Source of the DNA: Gemmatimonadota bacterium
GTDB lineage: Bacteria; Gemmatimonadota; Gemmatimonadetes; Longimicrobiales; Gaopeijiaceae
Direction of reading: 5' to 3'
Length of the DNA: 6,152 bases
Assembly (NCBI GenBank): GCA_030618065.1
Contig: JAUXEE010000138.1
Coordinates: forward strand, 1-6,152
Part shown: one piece after another, positions 1 to 5,393 of the stretch
Numbering within the stretch: the stretch's first letter is position 1
Layout: every line of letters starts with the position of its first letter
Program-made: the position numbers and the translations under genes
The notes under the pieces: generated by a model
The model's input: the letters and a program-made list of their open reading frames with translations, nothing else
Told to the model about the DNA's origin: nothing
Databases searched by the model: none

Positions 1-1
1 A

Positions 2-292
2 TGGGGCCCCGAGAGGATTCAGAGCTACACGAGGCAACTGAGTGGAGATCTCCTGGAAGAAGCCCGATCTTTGGGGTACGCCATCGAAGAGGACCCCTAC
101 CGGGTGGGCCATCTCTTCGGGATTCGGATGCCCCCCGGGGTGGAGATGGAGGGCTTGAAGGTGGCCCTCCAGTGTGAGGGGGTCTCCACCTCCCTCCGGG
201 GATCGGCCCTCCGGGTCTCTCCCCATGTCTACAATGACGAGGAAGACATGGAAGCTCTCAGGAGAGCCCTGAGAGCCGGGGCTGAAGGCTGA
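2..292 (+). CDS. class V aminotransferase, C-terminal fragment (5' end outside window)
   Basis: The frame is open from the left edge and ends at a TGA at 290-292, leaving 96 residues of the C-terminal small domain of a class V PLP-dependent aminotransferase (fold type I; isopenicillin-N epimerase, cysteine desulfurase and kynureninase relatives). The fragment begins with WGPERIQSYTRQL, a pattern typical of the helix opening this domain, and ends with GVSTSLRGSALRVSPHVYN followed by an acidic helix (DEEDMEALRRAL). The family's usual ending is V-x-x-S-x-R-G-x-x-L-R-x-S-P-H-x-Y-N, and its arginine normally binds the substrate carboxylate. The PLP-binding lysine lies upstream of the window, so the substrate cannot be told. 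A TTG in frame at 71 is an internal codon, not a start, because family homology continues upstream of it. The gene converges on the DUF192 gene, with 75 nt between the two stop codons. Family assignment is good; specific function is unknown. Confidence 0.85.
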   Translation, partial: WGPERIQSYTRQLSGDLLEEARSLGYAIEEDPYRVGHLFGIRMPPGVEMEGLKVALQCEGVSTSLRGSALRVSPHVYNDEEDMEALRRALRAGAEG

Positions 293-349
293 CTGGTCTG
301 CCTGACAGAGGCTGACCTGAACGGGGGTGATCTTCCTGGAGTCGACCTT

Positions 350-390
350 ACCCGGGCCGAAGACGACCTAACCGGGGCCGAAGACGACCT
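350..390. repeat. two-copy tandem repeat, 21-nt period, at the 3' end of the DUF192 gene
   Basis: A 16-nt block, GGGCCGAAGACGACCT, occurs at 354-369 and again at 375-390, exactly 21 nt apart. Read on the minus strand in the frame of the DUF192 gene, the two 21-nt units (370-388 region plus stop, and the unit after it) match at 19 of 21 positions. Both encode VVFGPG. In the first the seventh codon is TAG, the real stop; in the second it is AAG. The period is a multiple of three, so the copy stays in frame. This looks like a local duplication of the gene's last codons. Confidence 0.8.
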
Positions 391-886
391 GAGCCTGATC
401 CCCCACGGCGATACCCACTTCCTCGAACCAACCCAAAGGCACTTCCAGGGCGAACATGGCCGGCAGCGTCGAGGGGTGCGAATCCAGCTTTTCGGGCTCC
501 ATGGGCTGGATGTCCACGATCCGAAGCTCCGCGTCCAGATACGCGATATCCAAGGGGATGAAGGTGTTCTTCATCCAGAAGGATCGGATCTGGGCATCGG
601 GGAAGACGAAGAGCATCCCCCTCCCCTTGGGGAGGTTCTCCCGATACATGAGGCCCTGCTCCCGCTCCTCGAAGGTACGGGCGACCTCGGCCTGGACCGT
701 GTCGGCGCCAAAGATTACCCAGGCGTTCCCTGGAGGTGGGAGGCGCTCCTGGGCGGAGGCGGCCGAGAACGGAGCGTCGGCCGGGGAACTCTCGGCCAAG
801 GAGGTTTCGCCAGATCGAAGCTGGCCCTCGGAAGGACCACAAGCGAACAGGAAAACCAGAATCAGGAGGTGCGCCGGACGGGGCAT
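368..886 (-). CDS. DUF192 family (COG1430) predicted lipoprotein
   Basis: This encodes 172 residues. Residues 1-16 form a lipoprotein signal (MPRPAHLLILVFLFAC, lipobox LFAC, lipidated Cys16), so the protein is probably anchored in a membrane facing the periplasm. Residues 17-53 are a low-complexity Ser/Ala/Pro-rich linker. Residues 55-168 form a DUF192 domain with its usual signatures: EREQGLMYRE (about 73-83), GRGMLFVFP (88-96), FWMKNT (103-108), PLDIAYL (111-117) and an ending in G-x-x-V-G-D. The family has known folds but no agreed biochemical role. An in-frame TTG at 907 would add seven residues, but ATG 886 is preferred because it gives a normal signal peptide and lies 10 nt after a GGAGAGG sequence. 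The gene is divergent from the Trm112-like gene and convergent with the aminotransferase. Its 3' end carries a duplicated unit (see the repeat at 350-390). Family call is firm; function is unknown. Confidence 0.9.
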   Translation of the reverse strand: MPRPAHLLILVFLFACGPSEGQLRSGETSLAESSPADAPFSAASAQERLPPPGNAWVIFGADTVQAEVARTFEEREQGLMYRENLPKGRGMLFVFPDAQIRSFWMKNTFIPLDIAYLDAELRIVDIQPMEPEKLDSHPSTLPAMFALEVPLGWFEEVGIAVGDQAQVVFGPG

Positions 887-896
887 GACAGAACGG

Positions 897-903
897 CCTC
901 TCC
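897..903 (-). promoter_or_regulatory. ribosome binding site of the DUF192 gene
   Basis: GGAGAGG on the minus strand sits 10 nt before ATG 886. It supports that ATG over the TTG at 907, which has no comparable purine-rich sequence before it. Confidence 0.55.
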
Positions 904-910
904 ACAAAGG

Positions 911-942
911 GTGATAATTGTTTTACCTTAAACAGTTCATAC
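911..942. promoter_or_regulatory. AT-rich block between divergent genes, probable promoter region
   Basis: About 32 nt with only about one third G+C, in sharp contrast to the surrounding GC-rich sequence. It lies between the divergent DUF192 (-) and Trm112-like (+) genes, where promoters for both are expected. GATAAT at 913-918 on the plus strand is one base from the -10 consensus, but no matching -35 element is found at the right distance. No well-spaced element pair is seen on the minus strand either. The call rests on composition and position. Confidence 0.3.
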
Positions 943-970
943 ACCCGGCCCTTCTCCGAAGGTCGGGTGT
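941..970. other. strong stem-loop in the divergent intergenic region
   Basis: An outer stem ACACCCG (941-947) pairs with CGGGTGT (964-970). An inner stem CCTTC (950-954) pairs with GAAGG (958-962) around a TCC loop. A small internal loop (948-949 against 963) separates them, giving 12 Watson-Crick pairs in 30 nt. No T-tract follows on either strand and no gene ends here, so it is not a typical intrinsic terminator. It could be an mRNA leader structure of the Trm112-like gene (its right edge is 45 nt before ATG 1016) or a palindromic protein-binding site. Which one cannot be decided from sequence. Confidence 0.5.
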
Positions 971-1015
971 GTTCCGATACATACGCATGAAGAAGCGATT
1001 ACCGCCAGGCCCGGG

Positions 1016-1273
1016 ATGTTGAATTCAGAGCTCCTCGACATTTTGGTTTGTCCGGAAACGAAACAGACGCTGACGGTGGCGGATGCGGAAGTTCTGGATC
1101 GGGTGAACCAGGCTGTCGAGGGGAAAAGCCTGGTGAACCAGGGCGGGGATCGCGTAAAGGGCCGTATCGAGGAAGGGCTCGTTCGGGAAGACGGAAAGGT
1201 CCTCTATCCGGTAAAGGACGACATTCCGGTTATGCTCCTCGATGAGGCTATCAGGCTGGATACTCTTCCCTAA
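1016..1273 (+). CDS. Trm112-like small protein (Trm112p/YcaR family, PF03966 type)
   Basis: This encodes 85 residues. The N-terminus MLNSELLDILVCPETKQTL matches the family opening (x-LL-x-IL-x-CP), and the C-terminal LYPVKDDIPVML (63-74) matches the family's Y-P-[IV]-x-D-x-IP-[VI]-[LM]-L strand pair. Between them is a charged insert (about 22-58) that makes the protein longer than the roughly 60-residue E. coli YcaR. Canonical zinc-binding members have CxxC motifs; here Cys12 is the only cysteine, so a zinc knuckle cannot form. Eukaryotic and archaeal Trm112 activate methyltransferases that modify tRNA, rRNA and release factors; the role of bacterial members is poorly defined. ATG 1016 is chosen because homology starts at once; the upstream SD is weak (an AGG about 6 nt away). 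It lies 194 nt before coxB, so cotranscription with the oxidase is uncertain. Confidence 0.8.
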   Translation: MLNSELLDILVCPETKQTLTVADAEVLDRVNQAVEGKSLVNQGGDRVKGRIEEGLVREDGKVLYPVKDDIPVMLLDEAIRLDTLP

Positions 1274-1467
1274 CGAAGAGTAGAGACCTCAGCACCCTGG
1301 ACTCCTTCGGGTCCAACCAAGCTCGAGTTTCGAGGATGTTCGCTCCCGTGGCCGAGGCCTCGGGGAAGCGGAGAATAGCGCGGTCTGCGGCCGGGCCCCG
1401 GATCGCATTGCGTGGAGTGATGTCGCTTCGACGGCTGACCCAGGCGAGGCTGAACCAGGCGAGAGGG
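1274..1467 (+). other. untranslated leader upstream of the cox operon, with small hairpins
   Basis: This 194-nt stretch holds no gene I can support. It contains TGGACTC-CTTC-GGGTCCA (1298-1315; seven pairs with one G-U and a four-base loop) and CTCGA-GTT-TCGAG (1322-1334). Neither is followed by a T-tract, so they are at best weak terminators for the Trm112-like gene or leader structures of the cox mRNA. A perfect 12-bp palindrome CCGAGGCCTCGG lies at 1352-1363. The coxB frame stays open back to an ATG at 1336, but the residues this would add (Arg/Ala-rich, no known domain) do not look like part of CoxB. No convincing -35/-10 pair was found, although the operon promoter is expected here. Confidence 0.4.
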
Positions 1468-2586
1468 ATGAAGAACGCCAATCTGCTACGCTGGATGAGA
1501 CAGGTGGGGCTACTCCTCACCATGGCCATGGTATCGGCCTGCGGAGAGGAGTATCTCCAGTCTACCATCGATCCGGTCACAGACTACGGAGAGGTGAGTC
1601 AAAGCCTCTATCTCCAGGTCTTCTGGTGGACCATGATCGTCCTGGCGGTGGTATGGGCCGTCATGGCCTACATTCTCGTCCGGTTCAGGGAGAAACCGGG
1701 GCAGGAGAGGCCCAAGCCGGTCCATGGCCATATGGGGTTGGAGATCGCCTGGACTATTGCTCCCGCCATCATCGTGGTGGCCATCACCATCCCCACGATA
1801 AAAGGAGTGTTCAAGGTCCAGCGCCCCCCCGAGGGGGACGCTCTGGTGGTAGAGGTTACGGGCAAAAGGTACTGGTGGAGCTTCCACATCCCGGAGCTGG
1901 GCGTGACCACCGCCAACGAGTTGCATCTTCCGGTGGGGCGCCCCGTGAGTCTGAGGCTGGAATCCGGGGACGTGATCCACTCCTTCTGGGTCCCCCGGCT
2001 GGGGGGGAAACGGGACGTGAATCCGGTGGTAACGGTTCGGGAGGGTGGAGAGGAAAAGCGGAACTGGATGCACTTCACCCTCAGGGAAGAGGGCGTCTTC
2101 TGGGGTCAGTGCGCAGAGTTCTGCGGCGAGGCCCACTCACTCATGGGGATTCGGGTGGTGGGGGAGAGTGAGGAGGATTTTCAGGCCTGGGTGTCGGACT
2201 GGCAGACCACGGCTCCCACGGCCAACGCGCCGGAAGATGCATCGGAGGCGACGACGGAGAATCCTCTCGTTGCGCGAGGCCGGGAAGTCTTCTTCCGGGA
2301 GTCCTACTGTGTCCTTTGCCACTCCATTCAGGGAACGGTAGCCCCCGGCACCATCGGCCCGAACCTCACCCGTGTAGGGGGACGGTCCACCATCGCCGCC
2401 GGCATGCTGGAGAACACCCCCGAGAATCTGGAACTCTGGATCCGAGATCCCAGGTCCGTAAAGCCCGGAGTCCAGATGCCCGGCGCCCAGTATGACGTGA
2501 CCTACGAGGGGGTGACCTTCCCTCCGACCAATCTGGACGACGAGCAGATCCGGGCGCTGGCGGCCTATCTCTCCAGCATGAGGTAA
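1468..2586 (+). CDS. coxB: cytochrome c oxidase subunit II with fused cytochrome c (caa3 type), lipoprotein
   Basis: This encodes 372 residues. It accepts electrons at a C-terminal haem c and passes them through the binuclear CuA site to subunit I. Numbered from ATG 1468: lipoprotein signal ending in MVSAC (Cys25); transmembrane helices at about 49-72 and 90-112; a periplasmic CuA cupredoxin domain with ligands His171 (DVIHSFWVP), Cys215, Glu217, Cys219, His223 and Met226 (CAEFCGEAHSLM); an Ala/Thr/Pro-rich linker at about 246-266; and a cytochrome c domain with CVLCH (281-285) and probable axial Met337 (QMPG). All CuA and haem ligands are present. The His171 to Cys215 spacing is 44 residues, nine more than I recall for Paracoccus subunit II. 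The start is uncertain: ATGs at 1336, 1420, 1468 and 1495 are in frame and none has a well-spaced SD. 1468 is chosen because it gives a normal lipoprotein n-region. coxA follows 13 nt after the stop. Confidence 0.95.
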   Translation: MKNANLLRWMRQVGLLLTMAMVSACGEEYLQSTIDPVTDYGEVSQSLYLQVFWWTMIVLAVVWAVMAYILVRFREKPGQERPKPVHGHMGLEIAWTIAPAIIVVAITIPTIKGVFKVQRPPEGDALVVEVTGKRYWWSFHIPELGVTTANELHLPVGRPVSLRLESGDVIHSFWVPRLGGKRDVNPVVTVREGGEEKRNWMHFTLREEGVFWGQCAEFCGEAHSLMGIRVVGESEEDFQAWVSDWQTTAPTANAPEDASEATTENPLVARGREVFFRESYCVLCHSIQGTVAPGTIGPNLTRVGGRSTIAAGMLENTPENLELWIRDPRSVKPGVQMPGAQYDVTYEGVTFPPTNLDDEQIRALAAYLSSMR

Positions 2587-2599
2587 GGAGACGATATCC

Positions 2600-4375
2600 A
2601 TGACAGGACTCTGGAGCTGGCTGACCACCGTCGATCACAAGCGGATCGGCGTCATGTACTTCCTGACCTCCTTCTTCTTCTTCTTCGTGGGGGGCCTGGA
2701 GGCGCTGCTCATCCGCATCCAACTCATGCGTCCTGAGAATGCCTTCATCTCCGCCGAAACGTACAGCCAGATGTTCACCATGCATGGCACCACCATGGTG
2801 TTCCTGGTGGCCATGCCCATGGCGGTGGCCTTCTTCAATTACGTCGTTCCCCTTCAGATAGGGGCCCGGGACGTGGCCTTTCCAAGGCTGAACGCTCTCT
2901 CCTTCTGGGTCTTCCTGTTCGGCGGGCTCTTCATCAACTCCAGCTTCCTGTTCGGTGCGGCTCCCAACACCAGCTGGGTGGGGTATGCCAACCTCACCTC
3001 CCTTCAGTTCACCCCTGGACGGAACGTGGAGTTCTGGCTCATCGGCCTCTCCATCCTGGGAATCAGCTCCATCCTGGGGGGAGTGAACTTCATCACCACC
3101 ATCATCAACCTCCGGGCGCCGGGCATGAAGCTCCTGCGCATGCCCTTGTTCAGCTGGATGGCTCTGGTGACCAGCTTCCTTCTGGTGACCGCCATCCCGG
3201 TGGTTGCGGTGGCCCTGATCCTGCTGGCTTTCGACCGGTTCTTCGGAGCCAACTTCTACGAGGTCACCGCCGGGGGCGACCCCATCCTCTGGCAGCACCT
3301 CTTTTGGCTATTCGGGCACCCCGAGGTCTACATCCTCATCCTGCCCTCCTTTGGAATCATCTCCGACGTAATCCCCACCTTCTCCAGGAAGCCCCTCTTC
3401 GGGTATCCGGTGGTGGTGTACGCCGGGATCCTCATCGGCTTCATCGGGTGGGGGGTTTGGAGCCACCACATGTTCACGGTGGGGTTAGGGCCCATAGCCG
3501 ATTCTTTCTTCGTGGCCAGCACCATGATCATCGCCATTCCCACGGCGATAAAGATCTTCAACTGGCTGGCTACCATGTGGGGAGGGGCGCTCCGTTTCCC
3601 TCCGCCCATGCTCTTTGCGGTGGGCGTGGTCGCTGTGTTCACGGTGGGGGGGTTGAGTGGGATCATGCACGCGTCGGCGCCCATCGACCTCCAGCAGCAC
3701 GACTCCTACTTCGTGGTGGCCCACTTCCACTATGTCCTGGTGGGCGGGGCTCTCATGGGGCTCTTCAGCGGCATCTACTTCTGGTTCCCCAAGGTCACGG
3801 GGAAGCTCATGAGCGAGTCGCTGGGGAAGTGGCACTTCTGGACCACCATGATCGGATTCAACCTGACCTTCTTTCCCATGCACTTCGCCGGGCTCTTCGG
3901 GATGCCGCGGAGGACCTGGACCTATCAGGCCGAGCTGAATCTGGAGACATGGAACCAGCTCTCTACGGTGGGGGCCTTCATCTTCGGTATCAGCTCCCTC
4001 TTCCTGGTCTGGAACCTCTTCCGAAGCTGGAAGAAGGGTGAGGCCGCTCCTGCCAATCCGTGGGACGCTGCCACGTTGGAGTGGTCCATTCCCTCTCCGC
4101 CCCCTCACTACAACTTTCCGGTGCTGCCCAAGGTGAGGAGCAGGGAGCCCCTCTGGGACGAGGTGGAGCGGGCCGAGGTGGAGGCCGTGACGCTGTCGGA
4201 GCCGGAGCATGAGCCCGAAATGCCCAGCCCCTCCTTCTGGCCCCTGGTGGTGGCCCTCGGAGTGGTCCTCAGTTGGGCCCTGGTCATGACGGGAGTCTGG
4301 TGGGCACCGCTCTTGGGACTGGCCCTCACGGCCTTCGGGATCTTCAGCTGGGCCTTCCAGCCGGCATTCAGATAA
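2600..4375 (+). CDS. coxA: cytochrome c oxidase subunit I (haem-copper oxidase, A1 class)
   Basis: This encodes 591 residues and is the catalytic subunit that reduces O2 to water and pumps protons. The start is firm: AAGGAG (2585-2590) lies 9 nt before ATG. Visible ligands are His62 and His377 for the low-spin haem; His375 for the high-spin haem; and His240, His289 and His290 for CuB. Tyr244 in GHPEVY is the residue cross-linked to His240 in this family. D-channel residues Asn80, Asp91, Asn98 and Glu242 and K-channel residues Thr315 and Lys318 are all present. With the GHPEVY motif this marks the A1 subfamily. The spacings match Paracoccus denitrificans subunit I with a constant offset of 32-36. 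After the twelve-helix core (ending near residue 480) come a charged, Glu-rich linker (about 486-540) and two further hydrophobic segments (about 546-565 and 567-588). Bacillus-type CtaD proteins have a comparable extension. coxC starts 17 nt downstream. Confidence 0.97.
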   Translation: MTGLWSWLTTVDHKRIGVMYFLTSFFFFFVGGLEALLIRIQLMRPENAFISAETYSQMFTMHGTTMVFLVAMPMAVAFFNYVVPLQIGARDVAFPRLNALSFWVFLFGGLFINSSFLFGAAPNTSWVGYANLTSLQFTPGRNVEFWLIGLSILGISSILGGVNFITTIINLRAPGMKLLRMPLFSWMALVTSFLLVTAIPVVAVALILLAFDRFFGANFYEVTAGGDPILWQHLFWLFGHPEVYILILPSFGIISDVIPTFSRKPLFGYPVVVYAGILIGFIGWGVWSHHMFTVGLGPIADSFFVASTMIIAIPTAIKIFNWLATMWGGALRFPPPMLFAVGVVAVFTVGGLSGIMHASAPIDLQQHDSYFVVAHFHYVLVGGALMGLFSGIYFWFPKVTGKLMSESLGKWHFWTTMIGFNLTFFPMHFAGLFGMPRRTWTYQAELNLETWNQLSTVGAFIFGISSLFLVWNLFRSWKKGEAAPANPWDAATLEWSIPSPPPHYNFPVLPKVRSREPLWDEVERAEVEAVTLSEPEHEPEMPSPSFWPLVVALGVVLSWALVMTGVWWAPLLGLALTAFGIFSWAFQPAFR

Positions 4376-4392
4376 GGACAGGATTCAGAGAC

Positions 4393-4992
4393 ATGGCTCG
4401 AGCGGCTGTCATCGCCCAGGACGATCACCACTATACCAGCACCGGTCTGAGTAGCTGGAAGGTGGGTTTTTGGACCTTCATCGGGTCCGAGTGCCTCCTC
4501 TTCGCTTCCCTCATCTCGACCTACCTGGTCTACAAGGGGCGGAGCGTAGTGGGGCCCTACCCCGAGGAGATCCTCAACATCCCCCTCACCTCGGTGAGCA
4601 CCTTCGTCCTCCTCATGAGCTCGTTGGCCATGGTTCTGGCTCTGGACGGGGTGCAGCGAGGGAGCAGGAAGCTGTCGCTGATTTGGCTGGGCGGCGTGAT
4701 CCTGTTGGGGAGCGCCTTCCTTGGATTCCAGGCCTACGAGTTCACCCATTTCGTACACGAAGGCCTCACCATCGGGACCAACGTCTTCGGCTCTTCCTTC
4801 TTCGTCCTCACAGGGTTCCATGGAGCTCACGTCACAGGGGGTGTGATCTGGATGATCACCCTTTGGATCATGGCGGCCCGTGGAAAGCTGGCGCCGGCCG
4901 ACTCGCTGAAGGTGGAGATCGCGGGCCTCTATTGGCACTTCGTCGACATCGTTTGGATCGTGATTTTCACTCTGGTCTACCTCATTCAGTAG
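4393..4992 (+). CDS. coxC: cytochrome c oxidase subunit III, short five-helix form
   Basis: This encodes 199 residues. Subunit III is a non-catalytic membrane subunit that stabilises subunit I and sustains proton uptake into the D-channel. Five hydrophobic segments are seen at about 23-46, 64-85, 94-114, 132-160 and 178-197. Family signatures are GFWTFIGSE with Glu33 in the first helix, GFQAYEFTH (111-119), TGFHGAHVTGG (140-150) and WHFVDIVWI (181-189). It lacks the first two helices of the seven-helix mitochondrial and Paracoccus form, as is usual for caa3-type and Bacillus-type subunit III. ATG 4393 is preferred: it lies 9 nt after CAGGA (4379-4383), and the upstream in-frame ATG at 4273 would overlap coxA by 100 nt and add residues unlike the family. 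The gaps to coxA (17 nt) and coxD (13 nt) indicate one operon. Confidence 0.95.
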   Translation: MARAAVIAQDDHHYTSTGLSSWKVGFWTFIGSECLLFASLISTYLVYKGRSVVGPYPEEILNIPLTSVSTFVLLMSSLAMVLALDGVQRGSRKLSLIWLGGVILLGSAFLGFQAYEFTHFVHEGLTIGTNVFGSSFFVLTGFHGAHVTGGVIWMITLWIMAARGKLAPADSLKVEIAGLYWHFVDIVWIVIFTLVYLIQ

Positions 4993-5005
4993 GGGAGGAG
5001 GAGAA

Positions 5006-5374
5006 ATGAGCACGGAAGCAGTCGCGGACGGATTCGGCCAGGCCCAGGGTGGAGCGTCGCCTTCTGGTCACGGCGACCATTCTGGACATGCCTCCCCCCG
5101 GACCTACTGGACCATCGGCGGCATCCTCACCCTCATCACGGCCATGGAAGTGGCGGCCTTCTACATTCCGGCCATGGCCCCGGTTCTGGTGCCGGTTCTC
5201 CTGGTCCTGTCCGCTACGAAGTTCATGCTGGTGATCATGTTCTTCATGCACCTGAAGTTCGACAGCAAGGTCTTTTCGGGGGTGTTCTTGACGGGTCTGG
5301 TGCTGGCTTCGTTTATGACTGTGGCCCTCATCGTTCTCTTCCAGGTTCTGCCGAAGTACGACTTCATGGGGTAG
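5006..5374 (+). CDS. coxD: cytochrome c oxidase subunit IV, prokaryotic type
   Basis: This encodes 122 residues. It is a small integral-membrane accessory subunit of the oxidase. The N-terminal 32 residues are hydrophilic, rich in Gly, Ser and His (His22, 25 and 28 in SGHGDHSGH). Three hydrophobic segments follow at about 34-54, 58-80 and 89-113. The motif KFMLVIMFFMHLKFD (72-86) is the hallmark of bacterial subunit IV (K-x-x-x-V-x-x-x-FMHL). The start is firm: a GGAGGAGG sequence (4994-5001) lies just upstream of ATG 5006. The N-terminal histidines could bind metal, but such stretches are common in this family's variable N-terminus and nothing here proves it. The subunit is not catalytic; assignment rests on the motif and the position directly after coxC. 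Confidence 0.92.
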   Translation: MSTEAVADGFGQAQGGASPSGHGDHSGHASPRTYWTIGGILTLITAMEVAAFYIPAMAPVLVPVLLVLSATKFMLVIMFFMHLKFDSKVFSGVFLTGLVLASFMTVALIVLFQVLPKYDFMG

Positions 5375-5393
5375 GGTAGGGGTAACTTCCGCC

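Noticed and set aside
293..367. Possible terminator between the convergent aminotransferase and DUF192 genes.
   Set aside because: Only very short stems (for example GCCT-GACAG-AGGC at 300-312) are seen, with no T-tract on either strand.
456..931. Two plus-strand frames of about 150 codons opposite the DUF192 gene.
   Set aside because: The minus strand carries a recognisable DUF192 protein with lipoprotein signal and SD; the plus-strand products show no domain.
1352..1363. Perfect 12-bp palindrome CCGAGGCCTCGG upstream of coxB, a possible operator.
   Set aside because: A perfect 12-bp palindrome is expected about once or twice by chance in a sequence this long, and there is no second copy or clear promoter beside it.
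2366..3298. Long minus-strand open frame (310 codons) opposite coxB and coxA.
   Set aside because: It lies antisense to well-identified genes, its product is a His/Gly/Glu-rich string with no domain, and such frames arise readily opposite GC-rich coding sequence.
3485..5013. Two overlapping long minus-strand frames (3485-4210 and 4108-5013) opposite coxA and coxC.
   Set aside because: They are antisense shadows with low-complexity products and no family resemblance; the plus strand here encodes clear oxidase subunits with all ligand residues.
5367..5382. Closely spaced G-runs (GGGG-TA-GGG-TA-GGGG) between coxD and ctaG, a possible G-quadruplex.
   Set aside because: Only three runs are present; a standard intramolecular quadruplex needs four. 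The last run probably serves as the ctaG ribosome binding site.
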